A stretch of 31,959 nt of DNA from CAYUCJ01 sp049282265 (GTDB taxonomy: Bacteria > Desulfobacterota > DSM-4660 > Desulfatiglandales > Desulfatiglandaceae). This document shows, one piece after another, positions 23,058-30,778 of this stretch. The notes below the pieces were generated by a model. That model made no database searches and was not told the DNA's origin. It worked only from the letters and a program-made list of their open reading frames with translations. A program made the translations under genes and the position numbers. The stretch is from assembly GCA_049282265.1 (NCBI GenBank), contig JBAPTR010000053.1, positions 1 to 31,959 on the forward strand, written 5' to 3'. How positions within the stretch are numbered: the stretch's first letter is position 1; the number at the start of each line of letters is the position of its first letter.

Positions 23058-23215
23058 ACATTTTTCCACCATGCAAGAGTTGATTTATCATTTCCCATCA
23101 GCCCGCTCCGTGTCAACATTATTCAATCGGTGATAGCGTTTGACCCTCTGCTCCAGCCCTATCCGCTGAAAGAGCCTGCTCCACCGGGTCATCCGTTACC
23201 GGAACCGATTCCTTT

Positions 23216-23231
23216 CGGCACGGGAATTGCA
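23216..23231 (+). promoter_or_regulatory. sigma-54 promoter upstream of the CsgG-like lipoprotein gene
   Basis: CGGCACGGGAATTGCA has GG at 23217-23218 and GC at 23229-23230, ten bases apart, and shares CGGCACGGG with the amtB promoter at 18665. The predicted start (about 23242) lies 230 bases before the lipoprotein ATG, so the transcript would run through repeat copy 4. The rest of the gap 23073-23215 shows no gene. Confidence 0.7.
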
Positions 23232-23261
23232 ATTTCAACAGCGAAAAGATTTCACCCTTTC

Positions 23262-23365
23262 ATTTATGATGACTTTCTAAAAAGCTGGTTGATGCCGTGA
23301 GCAGCAACCTATGAGCAACGAAGTGGAGGAGAACCTGAGGACCGGCCCTTTTACGATTTCATCAT
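23262..23365 (+). repeat. dispersed MITE-like repeat, copy 4 (internally deleted)
   Basis: About 104 bp. The left part (GATGACTTTCTAAAAAGCTGG, then GATGCCGTGAGCAGCAACC and TATGAGCAACGAAGTGGAG) matches the start of copies 1-3. The right end (CTTTTACGATTTCATCATTT) matches the other terminus. About 250 bp of the middle is missing, yet both inverted ends remain, a pattern expected of a non-autonomous element. It lies between the sigma-54 and sigma-70 promoters of the next gene. Confidence 0.75.
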
Positions 23366-23371
23366 TTTTGG

Positions 23372-23400
23372 TTGACAAATCCGGATCGGACAGCTAACAA
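23372..23400 (+). promoter_or_regulatory. sigma-70 promoter of the CsgG-like lipoprotein gene
   Basis: TTGACA (23372-23377), 17-bp spacer, TAACAA (23395-23400). The predicted start of transcription is near 23407, giving a 65-base leader. It begins seven bases after the edge of repeat copy 4, so the insertion sits directly against it. Confidence 0.65.
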
Positions 23401-23471
23401 AAGAGCGTGTCCAAAAGGGTTTATCAAGAAAGGCAAGTGTTCACATTTAAAACTTGAAAGAGGAGGAAACC

Positions 23472-24281
23472 ATGCTAAAGAAGGTCTTTTTTGTTTTAGT
23501 GGCATCCATTTCAGCGATGTTTTTTCTTGCCACGACCGGTTGTATGGAAAGTCAGGTTCAACCCAAAGCCAGTGTGGATACCGGGCTGGAACAGCAACTG
23601 CCCCCTTACAGCGGTCTCAAGGCCAAAGTCGCCGTGGCCAACTTTGAATGGAAGGTGGGAGGAAGCGGGGGAAGCATGACAATTTCCGGTATGGGAGCAA
23701 AGGCCATTACCGTCTCCCATTCAGAAAACACGGGATACACCACAGGCCTGCGGGACATGCTTACCACAACCATGGTCCAGTCAAAAAGGTACCGGGTTCT
23801 CGAGAGGCAAAACCTGGGTTCCCTGCAGCAGGAAATGGCGCTGTCCAGTTCAGGCTACACGGATAAGAGCGGAGTCAAGAAAGGCCATATCAAAGGCGCC
23901 GACCTACTGATCATGGGCGCTATTACCGGTTGGGAGCCCGGCACTTCAGGCGGCGGCGGCGGCTTGGGCGGCGGTGTCCTGGGTAAGGCAAGCGCCCTAT
24001 TCGGAGCCATAGGCGGAGCGTTCAAGAAATCAAGCATGGCCATGGATATCCGCATCGTAGACACCCACACCTCTGAAGTCCTTGCAGCCACAAGGGTGGA
24101 AGGCGAGGCCAAGGATGTGAATCTGGGCGCGTCCCTCGGCATATTAACAGGCAGCGGCGGTATGGGAGGCGGGCTGGGCGCGTTTGCCAAGACCCCCATG
24201 GAAAAGGCCATTCGCAAGTGCCTTTATGAGGCTGTCAAGTATATCGTTGCCAACACGCCCACAAAATACATGAAATATTGA
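23472..24281 (+). CDS. CsgG/HfaB-like outer-membrane lipoprotein
   Basis: 269 residues. A lipoprotein signal peptide (MLKKVFFVLVASISAMFFLA) ends in the lipobox TTGC near residue 23. The mature part follows the CsgG pattern: AKVAVANFEW, GLRDMLTTTMVQSKRYRVLE, QQEMALSSSGYTD, GADLLIMGAITGWEP, MAMDIRIVDTHTSEVLAATR and MEKAIRKCLYEAVKYI. CsgG-type proteins form secretion channels; no curli subunit or csgE/F gene is nearby, so the cargo is unknown. Two Gly-rich stretches (about residues 155-170 and 225-240) are unusual. AGAGGAGGAAACC sets the start at 23472. The TGA stop lies in the edge of repeat copy 5. Confidence 0.85.
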   Translation: MLKKVFFVLVASISAMFFLATTGCMESQVQPKASVDTGLEQQLPPYSGLKAKVAVANFEWKVGGSGGSMTISGMGAKAITVSHSENTGYTTGLRDMLTTTMVQSKRYRVLERQNLGSLQQEMALSSSGYTDKSGVKKGHIKGADLLIMGAITGWEPGTSGGGGGLGGGVLGKASALFGAIGGAFKKSSMAMDIRIVDTHTSEVLAATRVEGEAKDVNLGASLGILTGSGGMGGGLGAFAKTPMEKAIRKCLYEAVKYIVANTPTKYMKY

Positions 24282-24318
24282 TGACTTTCTGAGAACTCAT
24301 CATCCTGCCCATAGACGG
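24277..24318 (+). repeat. dispersed MITE-like repeat, copy 5 (short remnant)
   Basis: ATTGATGACTTTCTGAG matches the left terminus of copies 3 and 4. AACTCATCATCCTGCCCAT plus AGACGG matches the reverse complement of the other side of copy 3 with a few changes, so this is a deletion derivative of about 42 bp. It contains the stop codon of the lipoprotein gene (24279-24281). Confidence 0.55.
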
Positions 24319-24371
24319 ACGATTTCGCCATCGGAGTCCCACGCATCGCGGGATGAGAAATGCAGGCCAAG

Positions 24372-24402
24372 AAAAGGGATAGGGCACTGCCCTATCCCTT
24401 TT
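24372..24402. terminator. bidirectional intrinsic terminator
   Basis: AAAAGGGATAGGGC and GCCCTATCCCTTTT form a perfect stem of 14 bp around a loop of about three bases. It ends in TTTTCTGTTC on the plus strand and TTTTCTTGG on the minus strand. It lies between the converging lipoprotein and znuB genes and can serve both. Confidence 0.85.
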
Positions 24403-24409
24403 CTGTTCT

Positions 24410-25249
24410 CTAACGCGTATACTCCTCTACGTTCTGCCGCAGGCCTGATCCCCCAATCCTTTCAACGGCGAGGGAAAGAAAGAAGGCCGCTCCTGCCACC
24501 AGGATAATGGCCGCTCCCGAGGTGAGGTTGAAACTGAAAGAAATCCACAGACCCAGGATCGTAAAAAGGATCCCGAAAAGTGTGGAGAGCACCATCATCG
24601 TCCCCAGGGAAGAGGTAAATTTTTCGGCGATGTAAGGGGGGATACTCAGAAGGGCGATGACCAGGATGAGACCCACAATACGGATAATCATGACGACCGA
24701 GAATCCGATCATGCAAAACAAGGCCATGTAAAGGGCATTGACAGGGATTCCTCGCACCAGGGCGAATTCTTCATCATAGGATATCGCCAGGAATTCCTTA
24801 AAAAAAATCAGGACGGTGAAGACAATGACGAGGTCCAGGGGCAACATGAACCAAAGATCTGACTTGGGCACAGCGAGAATGCTTCCAAAGAGATAGCTCA
24901 TGAGATCCACATGATAGCCCGGTGACAGATCCACCAGGACAACCCCAATCGCCATTCCAACGGCCCAGACGACACCGATGACGGTGTCCGTGCGGTGCCT
25001 GCTCCTGAGGCTCACGGCCCCCATAATGAGCGAGGCCCCCACGGAAAAAATACCCGCACCCAGAGTCGGCGGCAACCCCGTGAAAAGGGCAAGACCGATT
25101 CCTCCATAGGCGGCATGTGCAATACCTCCGGATACGAATACGATCCTGTTGACAACCACCAGGGTACCGACAACGCCGCAGGCGACGCTTACGAGAACCC
25201 CGGCCATGAGTGCGTTTCTCATGAACTCAAAATGAAGTGCCTCCCACAT
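24410..25249 (-). CDS. znuB: metal (zinc/manganese-type) ABC transporter permease
   Basis: 279 residues with about eight hydrophobic segments. GVVGTLVVVNRIVFVSGGIA, AHAAYGGIGLALF, GVVWAVGMAIGVVLVDL and LLVIALLSIPPYIAEKFT-like helices are typical of ABC-3 family permeases for Zn2+, Mn2+ or Fe2+. The ATG at 25249 has GGAG seven bases upstream, which overlaps the znuC stop; the frame is open further but would run into znuC. The metal cannot be decided from the permease alone. Confidence 0.88.
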   Translation of the reverse strand: MWEALHFEFMRNALMAGVLVSVACGVVGTLVVVNRIVFVSGGIAHAAYGGIGLALFTGLPPTLGAGIFSVGASLIMGAVSLRSRHRTDTVIGVVWAVGMAIGVVLVDLSPGYHVDLMSYLFGSILAVPKSDLWFMLPLDLVIVFTVLIFFKEFLAISYDEEFALVRGIPVNALYMALFCMIGFSVVMIIRIVGLILVIALLSIPPYIAEKFTSSLGTMMVLSTLFGILFTILGLWISFSFNLTSGAAIILVAGAAFFLSLAVERIGGSGLRQNVEEYTR

Positions 25250-25253
25250 AATT

Positions 25254-26018
25254 CTACTCCTCGTGCTCCGGCAGGACCCTGTGAGGAATTCCGTGAGCGA
25301 CAAGATCCACAGGGCAATGGTAGGCCATATCGACCATCTCCTGCGTAATCTTTGCAGCACCATGGAAGATCAGGGTGCGATTGACACAGGCCACGGACTT
25401 GACGTGCCTGGAAATCACACCCACATCATGGGTAATAATCACAATAGTGACCTCTCTGTTCAGTTCCTCAAGAAACTCGTAAAGTCCGACCTCAAACTCC
25501 GGATCAACGCTTGCCGTCGGCTCGTCCAGGAAGAGTATGGAAGGTTCCGTGGCCAATGCCCTGGCTATAAATATCCTCTGTCTCTGTCCTCCTGAAAGCT
25601 GTCCAATGGGCCAGTGTCTATATTTCAACATACCCACTTTTTCAAGAATCGTCTCTACCTTTCCTCTGTCCGTACTGGTATAGCGCCTCCCAATCCGTGA
25701 ACGCGACAGCCGTCCCGTGAGTACAAGGTCAAAGACGGAAATGGGAAATGAGAGGTTGATCTCGGTACTCTGGGGGACATAACCCAGTCTGTCCCTGGCT
25801 TCCTTAGGCATGAGCCCGAGCACCCGAATGGTCCCCCTGTCGGGTTTCAATATACCGAGCATGAGCCTGAGCAGTGTGGTTTTTCCCCCTCCATTCGGCC
25901 CCAGGATGGCCATATAGTTCCCCTGCTCAAGGGTAAAACTGACTTCCTTGAGAACAGGGGTTTTGTCATAGGAAAACCAGAGGTCTTCAATTTCTATGGC
26001 AGGGGTAAGCTTTGACAT
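25254..26018 (-). CDS. znuC: metal ABC transporter ATP-binding protein
   Basis: 254 residues. Walker A is GPNGGGKTT, the Q-loop is in YVPQST, the signature is LSGGQRQRIFIARALA, Walker B is ILFLDEPTASVD, and the switch His is in IITHDVG. It belongs to the ZnuC/MntB/TroB group. It is followed within four bases by the permease gene. No periplasmic metal-binding lipoprotein (ZnuA) or Zur-type regulator gene is next to it; valS is upstream by 56 bases, so the pair may ride on the valS transcript. Confidence 0.92.
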   Translation of the reverse strand: MSKLTPAIEIEDLWFSYDKTPVLKEVSFTLEQGNYMAILGPNGGGKTTLLRLMLGILKPDRGTIRVLGLMPKEARDRLGYVPQSTEINLSFPISVFDLVLTGRLSRSRIGRRYTSTDRGKVETILEKVGMLKYRHWPIGQLSGGQRQRIFIARALATEPSILFLDEPTASVDPEFEVGLYEFLEELNREVTIVIITHDVGVISRHVKSVACVNRTLIFHGAAKITQEMVDMAYHCPVDLVAHGIPHRVLPEHEE

Positions 26019-26074
26019 TGTCTCCCAGGTCTTTTCTGGTCAGCAGGGCAGAGAATCAATTCTTGATCAAAACA

Positions 26075-28726
26075 TCATCCGGCAATCCCGTCAAAAAAAT
26101 CCAGATTCCGCCTGAGCTTTTCCAGTTTGGCGGACAGGGTTCCGACCTTCTCCCGAACTTCCTCCACGATCTGTGGAGGGGCTTTTTCCAAAAAAGCGGC
26201 ATTTGAGAGTTTCCTGTTCGACACGTCCAGATCCTTTTCATCTTTCTTGATCTCTTTTTTGATCCGGTTTTTCTCCTCCTCAAAATCAATGAGTCCTTTG
26301 AGGAGCACGTGGACCTGGATGTCCTCAAATACGGCCGTGGCCGAAGCTTCCGGCTTGGGTATCTGAGCCTCTATGGAAAGGGCGTCCACTTTGGCGAGCG
26401 TCCGGAGATAATGTTGGTTTTCCTTCAATAAGGCACGATCCTTCTCTTTCCGGACATCCAATACCACATTGACCATTTTTGCAGGCGGTATGCGCATCTC
26501 CCCCCTGATATTGCGGACCCCTGTAATGATCCCCACCAGAAGATCCATGTCCGCAAGGGAATCCTTATCTATTTCAAAATCAGAAGCCCGAGGAAAAGGA
26601 GATACCATGATGCTGCCTTCGCATTCCGGAAACATATGCCAGATCTCTTCGGTAATGAACGGCATGAAAGGATGAAGCAATTTCAGGATGGCCTGTAATA
26701 CCTCTGACATTACCGCCCTGGTGTTTTCCTTCAGTGCTTTATCCTCACTATAGATGCCCTGTTTGGCCATTTCCAGATACCAGTCACAGAATTCATGCCA
26801 GACGAATTGATAACAGGCCGCGGCAGCATCATTGAAACGGTAATCCTCCAAGGTCTCTGATATTTCCCGACTCACCTGTCCGACCCGGGACAGTATCCAC
26901 CTATCGGGGAGCGTGCAAAGGTCCTGATCCCTCTCCGGGACACGCTGTCCGTCCAGGTTCATCAAGACCAGGCGGGACGCGTTCCAGATCTTGTTTACGA
27001 AATGCCTGTACCCGAGGATCCTCTCCTCGGAAAGTTTGATATCCCTCCCCTGGGCGGCGAAAGCTGCCAGCGTGAAACGGAAGGCATCGGTCCCGAAGCG
27101 ATCCATAACCTCCAGGGGATCAATGACATTTCCCTTGGATTTACTCATCTTCTTTCCCTCGGCATCCCTGACCAGGGCGTGGATATAGACATCCTTGAAG
27201 GGGACGTCTCCCATAAAATGGATGCCCATCATCATCATCCTTGCGACCCAAAAAAACAGGATGTCGAATCCGGTTACAAGGACCGATGTGGGGTAGAAAG
27301 TGTGAAGTTCATCGGTTTGATCGGGCCAGCCTAGGGTCGAAAACGGCCAGAGAGCAGAGCTGAACCAGGTGTCCAGGACATCGGTTTCCTGGACCAGATC
27401 ATGGGATTCACATTCCGGGCACTTTACCGGTGCCTGTTTTGCCACAATGACGTGCCCGCAGCTTTGACAATACCAGGCGGGAATCCTGTGCCCCCACCAG
27501 ATCTGACGAGACACACACCAGTCCCTGATATTAGACATCCAGTCAAAATAGACCGCCTCCCAGGTAGTGGGGTATATCTTTGTCTTTCCCTCCTTTACGG
27601 CGGCCATGGCCTTTTCAGCCAGGGGGCCTACCTTGACGAACCATTGCTTGGAAAGAAGTGGTTCAATCATGGTCCTGCAACGGTAACAATGACCGACAGC
27701 GTGTCGATAAGGTTCGATTATTTTAAGCAACCCCTTTTGCTTGAGATCCTCCAGGATCTTTTCCCGGCATTCAAACCTGTCCAGCCCCTCGTAGGGGCCG
27801 GCAAGCGCGTTCATCATCCCATTTTCGTCGATTACCTTGACAAGGTCAAGCTGGTGGCTTTTCCCAATTTCAAAATCGTTGGGATCGTGAGCGGGTGTGA
27901 TTTTCAGGGCTCCGGTTCCGAATTCAAGGTCCACATATTTGTCCAGGATGACCGGGATAGGCTTATCAAGGATGGGGACAAGCACACGCCTGCCATGTAT
28001 GGCCGAATAGCGCTCATCCTCGGGGTTTACCGCAACGGCGGTATCGCCCAGGAGGGTTTCCGGCCTGGTGGTTGCCACAACCAGGTATCCTTCGCCTGTC
28101 TCGAAGGGATATCTGATGTGGTAGAGAAAACTATCTTTGTCTTCGTGCTCCACTTCCAGGTCCGCCAGCGCAGTATGGCAGCGAGGACACCAATTGATGA
28201 TATAATCGCCCCTGTAAACCAATCCTTCCTCATGGAGCCGGACAAACACTTCCCTGACGGCCCTGGACAAGCCTTCATCCATTGTAAAACGTTCACGAGA
28301 CCAGTCACAGCAGCAGCCCAGTCGTTTCAATTGGTTAAGTATCAATCCACCATATTTCTTCCGCCACTCCCAGACCATTTCAATGAATTTCTCTCGGCCC
28401 ACAGCGTGCCGGTCAGTGTCCCTGGAAGCCAGATATTTCTCGACCACATTCTGAGTGGCAATGCCCGCGTGATCCGTTCCCGGCTGCCAGAGAACATTGT
28501 GACCTCTCATTCGTTTATACCTGCAGAGGATATCCTGGAGGGTATTGTTCAGGGCATGTCCCATGTGCAGCGTTCCGGTGACGTTGGGAGGCGGGATGAC
28601 AATGCAGTAGGGCTTTTTTTCGGAATTTGCTTCGGCCTGGAACAGGTGATTTTCCTCCCAGAAATCATACCACTTCTCTTCCACGGTTTCAGGTTCATAA
28701 CCCGTTGTCATCTTTTCCTTTTTCAT
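26075..28726 (-). CDS. valS: valyl-tRNA synthetase
   Basis: 883 residues, class I synthetase that charges tRNA-Val. PPPNVTGTLHMGHALNNTLQ holds the HIGH-type motif (HMGH) and GKKMSKSKGNVIDPL is the KMSKS loop. The editing domain (TTRPETLLGDTAVAV), an anticodon-binding domain and a C-terminal coiled coil (about residues 815-875, KNRIKKEIKKDEKDLDVSNR) are in place. A zinc knuckle (CQSCGHVIV and CPECES) is visible near residue 415. ATG 28726 lacks a binding site; ATG 28711, with AAGGA just upstream, may be the true start and would shorten it by five residues. Confidence 0.97.
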   Translation of the reverse strand: MKKEKMTTGYEPETVEEKWYDFWEENHLFQAEANSEKKPYCIVIPPPNVTGTLHMGHALNNTLQDILCRYKRMRGHNVLWQPGTDHAGIATQNVVEKYLASRDTDRHAVGREKFIEMVWEWRKKYGGLILNQLKRLGCCCDWSRERFTMDEGLSRAVREVFVRLHEEGLVYRGDYIINWCPRCHTALADLEVEHEDKDSFLYHIRYPFETGEGYLVVATTRPETLLGDTAVAVNPEDERYSAIHGRRVLVPILDKPIPVILDKYVDLEFGTGALKITPAHDPNDFEIGKSHQLDLVKVIDENGMMNALAGPYEGLDRFECREKILEDLKQKGLLKIIEPYRHAVGHCYRCRTMIEPLLSKQWFVKVGPLAEKAMAAVKEGKTKIYPTTWEAVYFDWMSNIRDWCVSRQIWWGHRIPAWYCQSCGHVIVAKQAPVKCPECESHDLVQETDVLDTWFSSALWPFSTLGWPDQTDELHTFYPTSVLVTGFDILFFWVARMMMMGIHFMGDVPFKDVYIHALVRDAEGKKMSKSKGNVIDPLEVMDRFGTDAFRFTLAAFAAQGRDIKLSEERILGYRHFVNKIWNASRLVLMNLDGQRVPERDQDLCTLPDRWILSRVGQVSREISETLEDYRFNDAAAACYQFVWHEFCDWYLEMAKQGIYSEDKALKENTRAVMSEVLQAILKLLHPFMPFITEEIWHMFPECEGSIMVSPFPRASDFEIDKDSLADMDLLVGIITGVRNIRGEMRIPPAKMVNVVLDVRKEKDRALLKENQHYLRTLAKVDALSIEAQIPKPEASATAVFEDIQVHVLLKGLIDFEEEKNRIKKEIKKDEKDLDVSNRKLSNAAFLEKAPPQIVEEVREKVGTLSAKLEKLRRNLDFFDGIAG

Positions 28727-28783
28727 CAATCAAATGCTCCTTGGTCCGACCTTTGAGTTTTTCATTTTTCCGAGCTTCCTACC

Positions 28784-28813
28784 AAAAAGGGGTTGCCATA
28801 TGAGCAACCCCTT
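28784..28813 (-). terminator. intrinsic terminator of the acidic-protein gene
   Basis: On the minus strand AAGGGGTTGC and GCAACCCCTT form a perfect 10-bp stem with the loop TCATATG, followed directly by TTT. It is 42 bases after the stop of the gene at 28856 and ahead of valS, so valS needs its own promoter or read-through. Confidence 0.85.
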
Positions 28814-28855
28814 GGACACATACAAGTTTTAATAGCATTTCAGTGCGCGTTCAGA

Positions 28856-29728
28856 CTATTCAAAATTCGAGACAAGGCTTTCTCTCAAGGCTTCGATGGC
28901 CTCGGTTATCAGTTTTTCCGACACGGCCGTCATCGTCTCCCTGGCCACTCTTTCAACGACGACTTCCACCGACTCGCGCACGGCCTCGCCAACGACCCTG
29001 GCAATGATGGCCTCCATTTTTTCTTCGGAAATGGTTGTTGCGGCTTCAAAGCCGGGCGCTTCCCTTGAAACGAAGCCTTCAAGTGAGCCCTCATCCTGCG
29101 CAGGGATAGCACTCAGGTCCTCGTCAGGCAGTTGCATTTCCGACTCGAGGGATGGCGTTTCCGGCTCATAATCCGTTTCCTCGAGCATCGGGTCGGATTC
29201 CTCCCGATCTGTGATACCCTCATCTTCCAGGACTGCTGTCTGCGGTGGCTCCGGGGCGCCTTCCGAATCTTCTGAACTTTCCAGAGTTTCAAGAGCGGAT
29301 TCAAGGTCCAATCCCAAATGTTGATCTTCTTCTCCCTCTTTTACCGCTTCTTCCACATCAGATATGGCAAGGGTATCTTCCGCTTCAATCAAATCGAGTT
29401 CAATATCCTCAATGGGCTCAAGGACTTCGGAATCGACCAGGCTTTCTTCCCCAATTTCGTATTCGGACTGTCCAACCTCCGTCTCATCAGCCTGTATATC
29501 GCCAAGAGATTCTTCTTTATCCAGGAATCTCTCGATTTCTTCCGTCTCGGATGACAGCGGGGCCTCGCCCTTCTCAACCACGTCAACGAGTTCTATGATG
29601 CCCTCATCCTCTGGACTTTCCGCATCTTCCAAACCGGCCGAGTCTTTGGCGAGTTCATCAAATTCGAAATCCAGGAGTTCGTCCTCACCAAGTTTTTTGT
29701 CGCCATAAGATTTTTCATCATTTTCCAT
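28856..29728 (-). CDS. highly acidic protein with C-terminal amphipathic helices
   Basis: 290 residues. The first about 225 are dominated by Glu and Asp with almost no basic residues and look disordered (short themes such as DEGIIELVDVVEKGE and IEDIELDLIEAEDTLA). The last about 65 form amphipathic helices: SEEKMEAIIARVVGEAVRES, then VEVVVERVARETMTAVSEKL and ITEAIEALRESL. No signal peptide or enzyme motif is present. An acidic spacer plus C-terminal helices is the general layout of PopZ-type polar organisers, but sequence similarity is not claimed. GGGGTG lies six bases before the start. It is monocistronic, with its own promoter and terminator. Confidence 0.75.
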   Translation of the reverse strand: MENDEKSYGDKKLGEDELLDFEFDELAKDSAGLEDAESPEDEGIIELVDVVEKGEAPLSSETEEIERFLDKEESLGDIQADETEVGQSEYEIGEESLVDSEVLEPIEDIELDLIEAEDTLAISDVEEAVKEGEEDQHLGLDLESALETLESSEDSEGAPEPPQTAVLEDEGITDREESDPMLEETDYEPETPSLESEMQLPDEDLSAIPAQDEGSLEGFVSREAPGFEAATTISEEKMEAIIARVVGEAVRESVEVVVERVARETMTAVSEKLITEAIEALRESLVSNFE

Positions 29729-29780
29729 AGCAGCACCCCGTTAGAAATTGAGAGGCCTTAATAAAACCCAACGTCAAATT

Positions 29781-29809
29781 CTGATAACACGATTCCCAGT
29801 TGCTGTCAA
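29781..29809 (-). promoter_or_regulatory. sigma-70 promoter of the acidic-protein gene
   Basis: On the minus strand TTGACA (29809-29804), 17-bp spacer, TATCAG (29786-29781). The predicted transcription start is about 29774, giving a 46-base leader before the ATG at 29728. Confidence 0.65.
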
Positions 29810-30282
29810 CATTTTTTAAAGTTCTAATGAATTGATATTCTAAATGATTTCTACCTCAATCCTCAGATGATCTCTCTGTTTTCGTTTGTTGTCATAATAC
29901 TTATTGGGTGGTTCATCCGGCTAAAGCGAACTTGTTGCATCGCGTGCTGCGACGACGGCACAGGGTATGGACTTCGTTGTTTAAGGTCCTCAGTGGATGG
30001 AGGGGCCAGTGGTCCGGTCATCAACCGTGACGGGAAAAGACAAAGGCCATAGCAAAAAAAACATGGCCTTTGTCTTTCTAAAGGGAGAGAGATCCGGATT
30101 GATGCCCCATCATATCCCTTCCCCGAAAATACCGTTGTGTCGCCTGCCTGTTTTTATCCCGAATTGGTGTTCAGGCATTTGGACTTAAAACAGATATTCC
30201 AGGCTCTCTCCCTTTCTTCAAACGATAAGGATCGAGTGGGGCTCTGTCAAGTTATCCCTGTTTCCCTTTTTGCTCGGAATCC
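29810..30282. other. gene-poor stretch with one strong hairpin
   Basis: No convincing gene was found on either strand; the open frames have poor composition and no ribosome-binding sites. The one clear structure is a perfect 15-bp inverted repeat at 30036-30050 / 30063-30077 (AAAGACAAAGGCCAT / ATGGCCTTTGTCTTT) with an A-rich 12-base loop. It could be a terminator for a lost gene or the footprint of a mobile unit; neither side has a proper T-run. Confidence 0.5.
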
Positions 30283-30311
30283 TTGACCCCGACCCAGAAA
30301 CCTGATAATAA
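30283..30311 (+). promoter_or_regulatory. sigma-70 promoter of the tRNA gene
   Basis: TTGACC (30283-30288), 17-bp spacer, TAATAA (30306-30311). The predicted start is near 30318, giving a 5' precursor of about 50 bases before the tRNA. The good -35, spacing and -10 fit a strong stable-RNA promoter. Confidence 0.7.
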
Positions 30312-30369
30312 TCAAGATGCACGCGGCAGGCTAAGGGGTGTTGCGACAAAAGCAGATAAGATTTTCTGT

Positions 30370-30446
30370 GGGCGATTAGCTCAGTTGGATAGAGCGTTGG
30401 TCTCCGGAACCAGAGGTCGGGAGTTCGAGTCTCCCATCGCCCACCA
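30370..30446 (+). tRNA. tRNA-Arg, anticodon CCG
   Basis: A full cloverleaf can be drawn. The acceptor stem is GGGCGAT / ATCGCCC, the D arm is GCTC-AGTTGGATA-GAGC, and the anticodon stem is TTGGT / ACCAG around the loop CTCCGGA (anticodon CCG, reading CGG). The T arm is GGGAG-TTCGAGT-CTCCC. The discriminator is A and CCA is encoded at 30444-30446. Its 3' end is not repeated elsewhere in the window, so there is no evidence of an integrated element bounded by it. Confidence 0.95.
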
Positions 30447-30549
30447 CAATAACATCAAGGGGTTAGGTTAATTCCTGGCCTCGTTGTTTTTGTGCCGAAA
30501 ATTATTTTTCCAACCCTATTTCCAACCTCGAAGGCCAAAATACGGGTTT

Positions 30550-30778
30550 CTACCTTATCCCCAGCTTCCCAATATGGAGTTCATCGCCAAGGTGAATGCG
30601 AATGCCACCGCCTCGCGGTTGTGTTGAGCGGGAATCAATCTCAAAGAAATTAGGGGATGTGCCGTTGGATTGTTCCATTTGGGAATCGGCGACCCCAGTG
30701 GTAAAACCGCTGCGGGTTTATGTTGTGATCCCGGCAGAAGGCCTCTCTCAGCCTGTTGATCAACGAGCCTGGCGGAAG
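30550..30778 (-). pseudogene. remnant of an IS66-type accessory ORF (TnpA-like)
   Basis: On the minus strand, the frame ending at TAA 30650-30652 reads NRLREAFCRDHNINPQRFYH plus WGRRF, a helix-turn-helix of the kind seen in IS66 orfA proteins (FCREHG-type). In another frame, 30648-30550 continues as FFEIDSRSTQPRGGGIRIHL and GDELHIGKL, resembling the C-terminus of the same small proteins. A frameshift near 30650 and loss of the N-terminus and start codon make it non-functional. No TnpB or transposase frame is left. The call is from pattern memory; it abuts the hydrolase pseudogene. Confidence 0.5.

Noticed and set aside
27401..28756. 451-codon open frame on the plus strand
   Set aside because: It is the complement of valS, whose motifs are unmistakable on the minus strand; the long antisense frame is a by-product of codon bias.
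29867..30052. 61-codon frame starting with a hydrophobic segment
   Set aside because: After the first 20 residues the composition is random-looking and ends in the hairpin region; there is no ribosome-binding site.
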